A stretch of 64,000 bases of DNA from Moniliella sp. 'wahieum' (GCA_003971905.1 RSEE01000012.1:1-64000); one strand, 5' to 3'; counted from the first letter of the stretch, positions 35,093 through 48,013 are shown. Notes: a model not told the origin generated them from the letters alone. Made by a program: numbers and translations.

Positions 35093-36133
35093 GACCGGCG
35101 CACTTGTCTTTTATTGTTTACATTTACATTACATACCATGGTGGTCCTCCCCCTGCTTGCATGCATCTTTGTACCTCGTCTGCCTGTGCGGATTTGCACG
35201 CCGCCTTGGCCACGGCGGCACTGAGCATCGTTCCTAGCCCATGGCAAGTCTATCTTTCCTAATGTCGCTGCGCACCGCAGCCAGAAGAGATCGATGCCAC
35301 AACCTGGGCGTGCGCGTCGGGCCGTATGTGACTGCTGTCCTAATTGAAACGAGAGTTGTCTTTGCCCAGTTGGTACAACACGAAAGTAAGGGAAAGGAGG
35401 AAGAGAGGCAAGGAAACGTAATAATTGCCTAGTTGTATGCACAGAGGCTGAAGAACCACTGAGTTCCAAAGCAGAGCAAATAGAACGAACCAACCACTCT
35501 ACTTTGCTTGACGTTGTGCCTTTTGTCTTTTGCCCATATAGCAGGACGGCAAGAACGAGTGCCTGGGCACGCAGAGACGTCGCGCGACCACCAGTGGGTC
35601 TCTCGTTCATCGTCCACTCTCTCGGCTCTGAATGGGTTTTAGCCTGCTTGATGAGACTGGAGTCCAGATGGTCCTCGAGGGTGATGCAATCGCACTAGTG
35701 GTGGTGGTAATGGTCTAAGCCAACCAGCAACGCCTACTGAGGAACACCAAGCAGCGAGTCGCCACCAGGGCTAAGCTGCGGAACAAGGAAAAACAGGGAG
35801 AGAAAAAACAACGGAACTCCTAGGCCTGAGGAGGAACTGAAGGGACATTGGCCAAAGCACGAGCCACCTGGCTCAACACTGCTTTTGTATATTTCTCACT
35901 ACCGCCAATATCTCACCCCCCCTCCCCGCCAGGGTTCGCCCGCCCATGCGGGAGGGCACGATGACAACACAGACTTTCAGTATGACATTGATAAGGAACA
36001 GCTGGGATGAACCAACTTCGCGAACGGGGGGAAGGACATATGGAATCTGGAAACCGAAGGAATGGGGGAGGCCAGTGTAAGTTTTAGTATAAAAAAGGTC
36101 AGGGAAGAAAGGGTTTTTGGTTTGTTTGGTTCG
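35093..36133. other. Intergenic between OPI1 and the SMP/C2 gene
   Basis: No gene is recognised. The two genes converge here, so this should hold both 3-prime untranslated regions. The sequence is less GC-rich than the genes. Confidence 0.45.
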
Positions 36134-39100
36134 TTATGTGTCCGACACGACACGGCGGTGCAGCTTGTCGGACTGCATGCTGAGCCGCTTGGCCCTGGAG
36201 CGCAGCGAGCCGTGAGGGATTTGTGGGGTGAGAGTGGTTCGTGCGGATGTTTCGAGGTGGGCGTGCTGTTCACTTCCGTGGAGGGGGGTGCACCAGCGCG
36301 CTGCTGTTCTGGGGGGATGGGTCGGGCGTGGGAGCAGCAGCCCCATCGCAAGTGGCAGATTCTGGCTCTGCGTCCTTGCCCGAATGACCAACAAGGTTGC
36401 TGGCACTGGACCTTGAGCGTGGCAGGCGTGCAGCCCAGCGCCGAAGGGGACGCGGGCGGGGCAGAGGAGGACGCTGAGGCCGTCGGACCATGGTGTTTCC
36501 CTCCTCCGCCAGTCAACGAAAAGAGGGACCGACACGACCGAGACGCTGCCCATCTGCCTTGTCGCCCCCTTGTCCGAACCAAAGCCTAATCCCGCAAGAC
36601 CCAGGTCCGGCAGGCCCAAGTCCAAGCGCCAATCGCGCTTGCGCACCGCATCGGGGTTGAGATGAGCAAATACTTCGTAGGCGTGTTTGGCATGCTGCCC
36701 AATCACCGCGTCCGCGCGCAGCGTCGCCGCATGCGCATCCGACAGCCCAGAACGCACAACGAGCTTGACCTTGAGCGTGCCAATCTGGGTAAAGTCATGA
36801 TGGGCAGCAGTGATCTCAGGACCGAACCGTCCAAGTCCTTCCTCCTCCTCACCATCCATCGTGAACGACTTGGCAATCGTGACTGACGACGGTACGTGCT
36901 GGTGCTGGCGCGAATCGTAGTAGCGGCCCTGGTCTGCGCTGGTGAGCGAAAGAGGGGTGAGGTAGTTGCGCGAAAGGATCTCCAAGTTCTTGCCGATCAC
37001 CAGGGGCAACTCGACCCACGTCTCCACGTTGTCCTCCAAATCCGTCAGCCAGCCCACAGCGATCGCGTCCGAGCGACGCTGCTTGATACGGTCGCCCATT
37101 GCGGCCACTGGCCCGCCTGCTGCGCCCAGCCCGCCCGGACCTCCAAACAAGAATCCCACCGGGGCAGAAAGCGATCGTACACCCCAATTCGAATGGGTGC
37201 GCCATTGGCCCCGGCGGAACTGATGCCCGCCTCCGAGTCGGCCGTCAGCGCGGTCGCAGGAAGCGTGGTGGTGTCTCCGTCAGAGAACTCCTCTGCCTCC
37301 CCCGGGTCTTCGGACAGATTGATTTGGAGGCAATGTCGGTCCAACCGCTTGATCTGCCGACCGATGGAAACGTACGAGGCACGGCGCATTACGTGTCGCA
37401 TTTTCCGGTGCGCACGGTGCGAGTCCACTTCGCTCCGAGGGAGGAATCGATGGTAATCGGGGACAGGATCTCCACCGTCGCCGTCTGAGCACCGACCAAG
37501 ACCCGAGGCAGATGGAGCTGAACCGAGCGGAAGAGGAGGTTGATGCTAGCCTTGCCTACGCCAGCCCCGTGCTCGATCTGGAACCGTTGGCGCAGCTGGC
37601 TCGATTTGGTCAGCAAGCGCGGCAAGTCCAGAGGACAATGCCAATGATGGGGTCGTAGGCGCGCACCACCGCATCACGTACGCACACCACCACCCTGCAC
37701 TCGCGCCAGTCGCGCACAAAGATCTCCACTGACGCATCAAAGAAGGGCATGTTGGTGTACTGCCGCACCCCGTCGTGTGTACCACCTCCCCATCCACAAT
37801 CACCTCCAGTACGATGACGGCAGCTTCTCTTCTCCGCCCACGCCTGTCTCGCGCGGCGCCCTCCTCCAACCCTTCAATGTTCTCCACCCAATCCGAAGCA
37901 CGCCCGACGGCCAATTGGGGTCGGGGGGCGAGTTACTGGCATCCAAGTCGGGATCAACGGTGCGATTGCCAAACACGTTCGTGTTTTCTCGTGCTGGCGC
38001 AGGGGCACGCGCTTCCAAGGCGGCTTTGTGAGCCAGCGCCTCCCGTGGACTCGTCCTTTCCTTCTACCACGGCACGGTTGCGATCTTCCTCGTCTTGGAT
38101 GTGGTGTAAATACGCTCCTTGGCACTCTGGCACATCGCGTCCGTGTCATTGGCATTTTTGCCTTGGCGCTGCGCCTGCCGCCGGACCCGGCGCTGAGCGT
38201 CCTGAACGCGAGCTGAACGGCCGAGTTGTGTTGCGCGCGGCTAAACTGGGCCAGTTCAAAGAACCCGATCCGATAGGTTAACCGTCCGGCCATCGAGTCT
38301 GCATCTTCAAAGCCCATCAGACCCTCGGTGTACTCGATGAATTGGTTTGGCGTCTCCATCAGATCAATCACGTTTTTTGTATGAGCAAGCTCATCCGTTA
38401 GCAGGCAGGCACAGCCACACTCCACTCAGGGGGAGGGGGGTGGAAAAAACAACGTACCGCAACACGACCAACAATGTCATCCGCAGTGTGCATATCCGAG
38501 TCCCACAACTGCAGCGAAATCTTTTCTTCGGCCATAATGTCGTCCTTGGTGATCAAGACAAGGCCGTTTCGTTCCAGACCGGGTTCAGATCCTTAAAGAT
38601 GATTCGGGTCGAGTACAGAGGCCGTCCAAACTTGGCCAGGGACACAATAATGTAAGGATCCGAGTACCCGTTGGCATCCTGGCTACTCAGGCCATCCGCC
38701 GCAATAATCTGTACCACCACCACACCCACCGCGTCCGTCTCCTTCTTTGCACCCTCGCCCGCCATTGCCTCGGCTAGATTGACCGTGATGGACTTGGGAA
38801 TGACATAGGCCCGGCAAACCGTAGCCAAGGTACTTTGGACAAAGCGGTGGGCAAACGGCAGGTCAATCAAGTTGGGGCACCACACCGAAAACGGTCGCAC
38901 ACTAACCGAAACCAAAGGTGTCCCCAATAAGCCTACCGACACATTCCGCATATACGGCGGCTCGGAAATCAGCTGCGCACGCACACGAACCGAAACCGAC
39001 AGTTGTTCGATCGCGATCCAGATGGGGAAGGGGATCACACGCCCGAGCAGCTTAAACAACACATTGATCGCCAAATGTGCATTGCTCGACGCGCCCGTGC

Positions 39101-40768
39101 GCATCCCCGCGCTGCTGTCCGCCCAATGACCGCGATCCAAAGCGTCATACACCAAGGCAAGTTCATAGTTCAAAAAGTCTCCACTTTCCTCGTCATCCGA
39201 AACGCCATCCCCATCCACGTCGTTAGGGTCGTTGGACCCATTGCGCGCTTTGTCTCCCGCACCGTCTGCGGCGCCATCCGCATCGGACACCATTGTTTGG
39301 TTCTCCTCTTCTGCCTGGCTCGGACGAGGCTGGATACTTGCGTCGTCCACACTACCCCTCGGCTCCGACTCGGAGGTGCCGCCGTGAACGCCATTGGCCT
39401 CACCAGCTGGCAGAGACGAGGTAGCCGAGGGCGTAGGGGGACGCGGAGAGGACTTGCGTGGCTGCCTCACCGAACCGTCCGTCGATGTTGGACCGGACAC
39501 GGGAGAGGACTTGCCTGGAGGGCTGGAGGAACGGCCACGATGGGACAGGCCCAGGTTCATCCACGTTTCGCGTGGGTAGTTGGGGTCGGTCATCAAGTCG
39601 GCCAAGCCACGTACCGAGACGACCTGCGGTGGGCGAATGCCGAATCCCAGATCGTCAATCTTGACGCCCGAAATGAACGGCGGCAAGGAAGGTTGGATCG
39701 ACGCCTCGATCGAGTCGGCAATGGGCAGAAACTGTTGTGGGTCGAGCTGGCGCCAAAGGGTGGCGATAAAGGTATTGAGCCAGCCTGCGCTTTCGGGAAC
39801 AGGGGGGGGTAGCGAGTCCCGCGAGCTTGGTACATCCGCGACTGCACTTGCTTCAACTCGGTCTCGATCCGCTCTCCAGCCAAGTAGAGCGCGTAGCGAA
39901 GCACATAGGCCAGCACCACAAGGCCAAGAGTGCGGTACGTGAAGCGGAACCAGGTCTTGACCCAGCTCATGTTGCTCGAAGGGTTCACGTCCAGCAGCAC
40001 CGTCAAGATCCAGACGAGGGTGAGTGCGATGGTGCAGGACGTGGCCAAACGGGCAAAGAGCACCCGGGTGACTTGCGTCGCCTGGGGAGTGGAGGCATCG
40101 GGACGAGGGGGGAAAGGGTAGAGGAGCGCATTGCTGGGCTGGGCAGGGTAGACACTGGTATAGAGTTCGTTGTGCTTCTTGAGCTTGCGGCGGGGCAGGG
40201 TGCGGGTGCTAAAGCCAATGCCATACAGCGAGTTGAGCATTTGCGGGTCGACGACCATGTGCGGGCTCGAGTCGGTAATGACTACATCGGTATTGGTGAT
40301 CGGGTCAGTGACGACGCGCGCGCCGCGCGCCTGGAACGCTGCCGGCTTTTCGGGGGCCAGCGGCCTGCTTGAGATGCTCCTTCTCCCGCGCCTGAGCCTC
40401 GGCATCCTCGTGGGCTACCCAGTGGGGTGGACGTAGGAGGGCACGCGTTCGGCACTGGAGACAGGCTCGGACGGAGAGGGCGGCGGGCGGGAGAGCGTAC
40501 TGCCGGGAGCGGCTGGGGGCGAGAGGGGCTGGGATGGGTTGCTGGACGTGAGGGGCGTTGGGGGCTGCGGCGACTCGGAGCGGGAGGAGTGGGCGGAAGA
40601 GAGGTCGGGGGCGGGCTGGCTACGGTCTGGCACGGCGTTGGAGGCTGCGGGGCCGTCGGGCGCGGGACGCTGCGGGGGGGCGAGGTCGGGATGCTCGTTG
40701 AGGTACTGGTTGACGGTCGGGATGGGCCGGCGGGAGGACCAGCCGCTGCCGTAGTGGTAGGTGGCCAT
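36134..40768 (-). CDS. Mug190-like SMP and C2 domain membrane protein
   Basis: Proteins with an N-terminal membrane hairpin, an SMP lipid-transfer domain and C2 domains tether the ER to other membranes (tricalbins, Mug190). From the ATG at 40768 (MATYHYGSGWSSRRPIPTV) a long Ser/Pro-rich tail leads to hydrophobic segments TSCTIALTLVWILTVLL (about 40040) and LGLVVLAYVLRYALYLAG (about 39920). The SMP-like region includes SGVKIDDLGFGIRPPQVV, ELALVYDAL and LIDLPFAHRFVQSTLATV (about 39700-38840), with an acidic low-complexity insertion between. A C2 domain follows: VVVQIIAADGLSSQDANGY, SDPYIIVSL and KDLNPVWNETA (about 38720-38560). A second C2-like region lies near 37920-37460 (VLEVIVDGEVVHTT, SINLLFRSVQLHLPRV). 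An intron is probable near 38395-38465. The long C-terminus is poorly conserved; the stop at 36134 is one choice. The start is preceded by a C-rich leader. Confidence 0.78.
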
Positions 40769-41210
40769 CGCAGCGGGAGCTGGAGAGGGAGGTGGGGGTG
40801 GAGGTGGAGGTGCAGAGGGTGCTGGGGAAGGCAGCCAGCCGAAGACGAGGAGGCCCCACGGATGGTCTGAGTGGACTGTCGAGAAGGAGGGGTGCTCAGC
40901 AGAGTGACGTCATGGTGGCCGGGCCCATCGGCGGTGGCATGTGGCATGTGGCAGCGCACAGATCAGCGACGCTTCACCGGTGGGCGCCCTCAGCGGCTCA
41001 GCGCGCCGGGCTTGGCCGGTGGGTTTACGCGGTAGGATTCCGATGCTAGCCACTAGTTGTGGCGAGCTAGCTTTAACCCCGTTGCAATTGAAACCAAACC
41101 GCCTGGCGCTGGTTGGCGTTGCCGCCGGCTGCCACATCCACGCCGCCCTCGCCGCTCCCACCCCCACCCCCCCCCCCACCCCACCTCCTCCTCCTCCTCG
41201 TCTCGCCGCC
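40769..41210. promoter_or_regulatory. Divergent SMP/C2 gene / RING-CH gene promoter region
   Basis: The 442-bp region separates two divergent starts. It holds the perfect palindrome TGACGTCA, a CRE/bZIP-type site, at 40905-40912, next to a repeated GGCATGTGGCATGTGG. Both start codons are preceded by C-rich leaders on their own strands. Confidence 0.5.
40905..40912. promoter_or_regulatory. TGACGTCA (CRE-type bZIP site)
   Basis: This is an exact eight-base palindrome in the divergent promoter. A second copy lies before SPT5. Binding is inferred from the consensus only. Confidence 0.5.
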
Positions 41211-44178
41211 ATGGATGACGACGCACGGCTTGGCGATGCGCCTGACCACGACCTCCTCGACCGCCTCGAGGTCGAGGATCTGCTGGGCGCACTCCCCGCC
41301 TTCCGTCCCGCCGTGCGCCAGTACGCCCACGCCGCCCGCCGCAGCCTCTCGGTCGAGCTGGAGCGTGAGCGGGTGCTGCCTCCGCCGCCCCTCGAGCCCC
41401 CAGCTGCTGATCCGTCCCAGCTCTCCCCTCCAGCTCCATCCCATTCCACACCCAAGGCGACGACGATGACGACATCTACAGCGACGACGACAGCGACGGG
41501 CCCAGCTGCCGCGTCTGTCTGACTGGCGACGACCCCTTGGCCGACGATGGCGCCGGAGGCCAGCTGGGACCCCTGATCGCTCCGTGTCTCTGCAGCGGCT
41601 CCGTGGCCTGGATCCACGTTGGATGTCTGAAGCGCTGGCGACACTCCTCGACCAGCACCACCGCCGCCGCCGCGTGTCCCCAATGTGGTCTGCGCTACCG
41701 CTTCTCTCCCCCCCGCGGAGGCCCAGCGGCCGTCTGGGCGGCGTACTGCCAGCCACTGCGCCTGCTCGCCGCCGCGTTGCTCGTGCTGGTGCTGGCGTTC
41801 TCCACTGGCCTCATGTCCATCTCTGCCATTCAGTTGCTGGGCACCTGGACATCCACCACCTCCATGCTCCGATCCTTGACCTCCCCGTCCCCGCCCACGT
41901 ACCACATCCACCTCGCCAGCCCGGCCTTTGATCACCGTCACTCACTATGGACCGGGCCGGCCGGGCGACTCACTCAATTGGCGCCGTGAACCACTCGACT
42001 CGGTCGCCCGTTCGAGCCTGGAAGCCATCCGGCTTGTGTTCGAGACCAAGCGGACAGACCCCGCATGGGTCGAGATGCCTGAGCTATGGTCGTCCCAAGA
42101 AAACTACGACCCACTGCTTGCGCAGCTGGATGCTTCAGACGACATTCCCTCCCCGCCAAAGTCCAAGTCCCCGCTGACCTTTTTGTTCTCCTTTTTCACC
42201 TCGCCCCCCGCGCCGGAATCTCTCGAATCTCTCTCACCCGACCAACCGGACGACCTCGAGTTGCCCCTGTTTCATGTCACTGAGGAAGATGCGGAGGACG
42301 ACGTTTTGTTTTGGGGCGGCGAGCCGCGCCCTGCGCGCGCGCCCGCCGACCTGGACATTGATCGGCTGATCGAAGCCAGCACTGCTCCCGATCCAGCTTC
42401 CGCCGACCCAGCCGTCCGCTCTGGTGAGGCCCAGCGGGACACCTTGCCCTACCTGCGTTCAGTCACCATTCGCCACATATATACTGCCGCCTTTAACACG
42501 CATGCTGGAAACTCCATTCGTTCCAACCAGCATTCCAATCCTCGGCCCGCGGCAACTGCAGCTCGCAACGGTCGCAACGGTCGCAATGGTCGGATGCGGC
42601 TATGGGCGGTGGTCAACTGGATCCACTCCTTTACTGACGCTCTGTTTTGGGGTCTTGGGTTTGGACTTCAAGTTGCCGGCTTCATCTTGTCCGAAGGAGG
42701 AAGGGCTTTGGCCGATGGCTTGGCCCGCTCCGGTGCTGGCATGCTCGCCATCTTTGATGCCGACCATTTGCGGTGGGACGGCGTGTTTCTGCTGACGCGG
42801 ATTGGGCTGTTGGGCTTGGTGGCCCTCTTGCGCCAACAATTCGAAGCTGCGTCTCCGCTGCCGCGCATCGTGCCTGGTGCCCACGTTCCTGTTCGGTCAC
42901 GCCAGAGAGTGGTGGCGGGCTGGGTGCTGCAAGTGGTGCTAGCTGCTGGCCCGGCGTTGCTAGGGCCCTACTGGGCCGACTGGTGGGGGGGGTACCCCTT
43001 GTCGGTGTACGGTCGTGCGGGTGTGGCGCAAGAACTGTTCTTTACCCAGACTTTGGCCGGTTCGCCAGGCCTGCCCATCATTGCCGATTCCCTTGGCCCC
43101 CCTCGCCCGCGCGAGCAATACCATTGCCCGTCTTCGTGCCGCCACAACGTCGCGGTGGACCTCGGCGCCTTGGACGGTTCCCGACGACACGGCGGCCGAG
43201 GGTGTGCGGCGCTTGGTGCGTGCCATCTTGGATCCCCAGGACCCGCTGGCGCACGAGACGCCCCTCGACGTCTACCGCGGCTTGGTGGACAGTAGCGAGT
43301 TGCCCATTGGGCACATCAAGCCGTGGGATTCCGTCTCGGTCGTAGCCCGCGCCCAGGCGCAGGACGCTCTGCCGCTGCTCACGCGCGCCCGCGCGCCGTG
43401 ACGCTAGGCGCGCCTATTGTTGTTGCTCTGGCGCTGCTGCACACGATGATCATGCTCTGTCACTCCCACCTCTGGATCTTTTGGGGCCAAATCGTGCTCT
43501 CCTCCCGGCGTCTCTATCGCGAAGGCACACGCTTCTTCCTTACCGGGCCTGCACGTACTCTCTTCCGCTGGCTTCCGGCTCAACTGCAGAGCTGGATCAC
43601 GTGTACCCTTTTAACCCGTGCTGGCGAGCAAGCAGATCAGCCTGCCCACCAGGGCGCCCCCGACCGGCCCGAACGAAAGGCCCGAAAGGCCCGAAGGGCC
43701 ACCCCAAGCCGACATTCACCTGCGCTTGGGCACGTTTGAGCTGGGGTTGCAAATTGGCCCGGGGCCAGGGGCCGAGGGCGAAGAGGAGGCTGGCGAGGAG
43801 CGGGCGGCCCACGCTTGGAGGGCAGACGCACCGGCTGAGAGGGACGATGTGGCGCAAGATGGACACGACGCAGACCACTGGCCGGACGCAGGCGGTAGGC
43901 CAGATGAAGCTGAGCCAGGTCGGGCTCAGGTTCGGGCCGAGGCGGCTGCAGCGGGCAATCGGATCCCCGCTCGTCGTCCTCGTCCTTTGGCCAGTGAGTT
44001 TCTCAGCGACCTGGCCAACCTGTATGGCTCGCTGGAGATCATTTTGAACCATGTCCGTGTGGCTGCCGTCTTGGGCCCCTTCCTGCCCCTGGCAATCATG
44101 TATGGCCGCCTCCGCTCGGTCGAGACAAAGTTGCTTCTGGAGCGCGAGGTGCTGGACTTGTCCCCGCATCGCACCTGA
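41211..44178 (+). CDS. Multi-pass membrane RING-CH (RINGv/MARCH-type) E3 ubiquitin ligase
   Basis: RING-CH proteins are membrane-bound ubiquitin ligases (Doa10/Ssm4, MARCH). After about 90 residues of N-terminal sequence (MDDDARLGDAPDHDLLDRLE) comes the acidic DDIYSDDDSDGPS and then the C4HC3 domain: CRVC, APCLCSGSVAWIHVGCLKRW, CPQCGLRYRF (about 41500-41700). Predicted membrane segments include LRLLAAALLVLVLAFSTGL, ALFWGLGFGLQVAGFIL, LLTRIGLLGLVALL, WVLQVVLAAGPALLGPYW, APIVVALALLHTMIMLCH and AAVLGPFLPLAIMYGRL, with long acidic loops. The end is at the TGA at 44176-44178. At about 980 residues with the RING well inside the N-terminus, it is shorter than yeast Doa10 (about 1,300 residues with the RING at the extreme N-terminus), so I do not call it SSM4. 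Frames shift several times. Start at 41211 follows a CTCCTCCTCCTC leader. Confidence 0.75.
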
Positions 44179-44687
44179 CTTTTCTCTGGTTCTTTTTGGT
44201 GCTTGGTGCTTGGCCATCGGTCCTTGAGCCTCGAGCCTCGAGCCCTTGGGCTTTGAGCCCAGACCACCAGCGCTGCCACGGCAACCGTATTGTTTCGCCA
44301 CCGTTCTGCCTGCTCCCTGTGTCAATTCATGTCCTACTCACGTTTTCTCCTTCCATCAGCTCTCCCAGTCGCAATCATATTCGAGTTTCGGTCTGTCCCG
44401 GTTGGCTCAGTTAGGGGGTTAGCAGGGTAATCGCACGTGGGGGGCATAGGACGGGAAACAGGGCTCCAGCGGGGATGGCGAAGGGAGGTACGTGATGCAC
44501 GTGATGGACTGCGGGCAGGGCATCACCCGCACATCACACCCTCCAGCCGCCCATTCCGCCCCCCGCGGAAGCCCCGACACATTGCAGACCAGCTGACGTC
44601 AGCCAGGTGCGTTCGGGCGGAGGCGGCGGCAAACCGGCAGACGGCAGCCGGCCCAAGAGCCTTCTCTCGGCTCTCTCCTCCACCACC
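44179..44687. promoter_or_regulatory. SPT5 upstream region with two E-boxes and a CRE-type site
   Basis: The region holds CACGTG at 44434-44439 and 44498-44503, and TGACGTCA at 44594-44601, about 90 bp before the SPT5 start. A CCTCGAGCCTCGAG direct repeat lies near 44226-44243. The 3-prime end of the RING-CH gene lies at its left edge. Confidence 0.5.
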
Positions 44688-47600
44688 ATGTCCGACGAGG
44701 AGCGCTACCGCACCAAGCACCCCTTCATCGACGACGAGGTCGAGGAGGACGAGGAGGAGGACGAGGAGGACGACGACGAGGAAAACGAGGATGTGCGCCC
44801 TGCCAAGCGTCCGCGCAACCGCTACATTGAAGACGAAGCCGCCGTCGACGACGACGACGAAGACTTGGACGACGAAGATGCGGATTTGGTTCAGGAAGGT
44901 GCGTGGGTGGCGTGCATGGGCGCTGGCGTGCGGTGGCTGACTTTTGTTCCAGATGGGTTTATTGCGGAGGATGTGGGCGAGGAGGAGGCGCAGGCTGTCA
45001 ATGCGGACCGCGCCAACCGCCGGTTGGACCAGATGCGTCGGCAGCAGGATGACAAGTCGGCCGAAGATCGCAGCCGAGTTTAAGGCGCGCTATGCGCGCA
45101 CCCGTCCGACCGAGAGCGACTTTACCGAAGTGCCGCAGCGCATGCTCATGCCCTCGGTTGCCGATCCCAGCATTTGGAGCGTGCGCTGCAAGATTGGCCG
45201 GGAAAAGAACATTGTGATGACGATCATGCTCAAGTACTTCCAAGCCAGTGCCAGCCAGTCCATGGGCATCATCAGTGCCTTTTGTCGCGACTCGCTTCCG
45301 GGTCGGATCTTTGTCGAGGCACGTCGCTTGGACCATGTCATCTCCTCGCTCAGCGACGTGATGGGCGTGTACACCAGCAACGGCGCCTTTTTGGTTCCCA
45401 TTGAGGAGATGGCCGATCTGCTGAAAATCACCAAGCAGCAGCGTGAGATCAAAACCGGTTCGTGGGTCCGTATCAAGCGTGGGCGCTACGCTGGTGACCT
45501 GGCCCAGGTCCTGGATGCATACGAGAATGGCGAGGAGGTAGGCGTCAAGTTTGTGCCACGCATCGACCTCAACCCACGGGAGGAAGGCACTTACCTCGAC
45601 AATGTCGGCCGCAAGCGCCGCAAGAACCCCAATACCGGCTCTGGCATGGGCGGCGCGGCACTTGCCTTCCGCCCGCCGCCCCGGTTCTTCAACTACGAAG
45701 AGGTGGCCAAAGCGTACCGCCACCGGCCTCCGGTGCCCAAGGGCAAAGGTCGGTACACGTTTATGAACGATGACTATGTTCGCGGGTACTGCGAGAAGGA
45801 CTTGAAGGTGAACGCGTTGGTGCTGGATGGTGTGAATCCTACGTTGGATGAGATCAGCAAGTTTATGGGCGAGACGACAACCGAGTCTCTGGAAAAGAAC
45901 AATGTCAATCTCGGCTTGCTCAAGGAAGCCACTTCCAACGACACCCAACAGGACCTCTTCCATCCCGGGGACCATGTGCAGGTGTTGGAAGGAGAGCAGG
46001 CTGGTGCCCGTGGTGTCGTATCGGGGATTGTGGGTTCGGTTCTGCAGCTTTCGCTGGACGACGAGACGCTGGCCGGGCAAACGGTTGAGGTGCCCCTCTC
46101 GGCGGCCCGCAAAGCGTTCCGGGAAGGTGACCAGGTCAAGGTGATTGCTGGTGTGCATGCGGGCGAGACGGGTATGGTGACCGCGGTGGAGGATGGGGAA
46201 AGCGGGGCGGCAAGCGGGGTGGTGACATTCCTTGCCGACCTGACCAAAGTGGAGGTCCGGGTGTTTGCCAAGGACATTCGTGCTGCCGCCGATGTGGGCA
46301 GTGCGGCGAACAATATTGGCGGGTACGAGTTGCACGAGATGGTTCAGCTGGACGCGGCGACAGCTGGTGTGATTGTGCAGATTGAGCCGGCTCAGTTCCG
46401 GGTGCTGGACACGTCCGGACAAGTGCGTGCGGTGCGCTCGACGCAGATTGCGGGCAAGCGGGACACGGGTCGCTCGACGGCGATTGACTCGACGGGAGAA
46501 CAGTTGAACAAGGGCGATGTGGTGCGGGAAGTGGATGGAGAGCGGCGACACGGAACGGTGCTGCACATCTTTTCCGGCGCTGTCGTCTTTTTGTTTAACC
46601 GTGAAGTGAACGAGAACGGCGGTGTGTTCCTCGCGCGTCCCAAGAACCTTGCCCCCCGGTTTTACACGGGAAAACGCGGCCCAGATCTGACCAAGATGAA
46701 CCCTCAGCGACAGACCGCCGCACCCCCTCCGCAGGTGGCCAACTTTACAGGCAGGGGTCGTGATCCGCTCCGGGGCAAGCACGTGGCCATCCGTCGCGGC
46801 CCGTACAAAACCTATCGCGGCATCATCACCGAAACCCTGGCCAACAACTCGGTGCGTGTCGAACTGCAGAACACTGCCAAAACGCTTACGGTCGAGTTGG
46901 ACAACTTGATTGGCAAGGACCCCAATACGGGGCAGTCGTACCGCCTGTTGCACAACATGCCTGGCCCCGCGCCGGGCGGGATGGGTCCGCCTATGGGCCC
47001 GCCTGGATCGGGGATGCCAATCAGCGGAGTCCCACCGCGGTACGGCTCGGGAGCACCTGTTTCCGGAGTGCCGGCGCGAACGCCTGGGTACGGCGGGGCG
47101 ACGCCTGCCTATGGCGCCCGGACGCCCGCGTACGGAATGGGCAAGACGCCCGCGTATGGCGCCGGGGGGTCGGACGCCAGCGTATGGTGCAGGGACGCGT
47201 ACGCCTGCGTACGGTGCTGGTGGGGGACGGACGCCTGCGTATGGAGCGACCCCGGCGTATGGTGGTGCACAGACGCCTGCGTATGGCGGTGGGCAGACAC
47301 CGGCGTATGGAGGCGGCCGTACCCCTGCCTATGGTGGTGGCCGCACGCCCGCGTATGGCGGAGGTCGTACGCCCGCCTATGGCGGGGCCGTACACCCCCT
47401 ACGGGGGTGGGCGAACGCCTGCCTACTCGGATGTGGCGCCTACGCCATACGACACGACGGACATGGCCACTCCCTTTGCGGCGCCCACGCCAGGTATGGC
47501 ACCTACGCCCTATGCGGCCCCAACTCCCTGCGGCCCCGACGCCCGCTGCGGCGCCTACGCCCGGCGCAGGGTTGCTAGAGGACGATGGCTACACGCCCGG

Positions 47601-48013
47601 TCCCGGCCCGACGCCCTGGACGGCACCTTCGACGGCGGCGCAGCTTGCGCAGGAAGAGGATTCGGGTCCGGACGCGCCGCTGGCTGGGTCGCGGGTGTAT
47701 GTGCGTGCGGAGGCGGGCGGGGAGGGTGGAGGCGTTGATGGCGCACGATGGGGAGCAGGCGACGGTAGCGTCGGTCAACGAGGCTTCGAGTCGGTGCACC
47801 ATCTCGCTCGATTCGGGCGGCGAGGTGGAAGCTGGGTATGTGCATGCGGAACCCGTGCGGCCTAAGGTGGGCAACTTGTGCTTGGTGATGAATGGCGAGC
47901 TGCGCGGTACGCGTGCCACGCTCAAGGGCCTCGACGCGGACGACGCCATGTTTGTCATGACCAATGGCCGCACCGACTGGACCAAGATCCACCACCTGGT
48001 GTTGCTCGCCTAG
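44688..48013 (+). CDS. SPT5: Transcription elongation factor Spt5
   Basis: Spt5 (DSIF with Spt4) clamps RNA polymerase II and couples elongation to RNA processing. The ATG at 44688 opens [20 protein letters not shown] and a long acidic tract with [17 protein letters not shown]. An intron at 44899-44952 follows. The NGN domain begins near [19 protein letters not shown], with [17 protein letters not shown] and [18 protein letters not shown] domains follow: [77 protein letters not shown] and [20 protein letters not shown]. The C-terminal region has about 13 TPAYG-based repeats (about 47080-47430), then [12 protein letters not shown] and TPGP-rich sequence. A last KOW-like segment ([19 protein letters not shown]) ends at the TAG at 48011-48013. 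Frameshifts near 45070, 47165 and 47400 look like sequence errors. Confidence 0.96.

Noticed and set aside
44998-46953. Very long open frame antisense to SPT5
   Set aside because: It is the GC-rich shadow of a strongly conserved plus-strand gene. It has no family motif and no leader.
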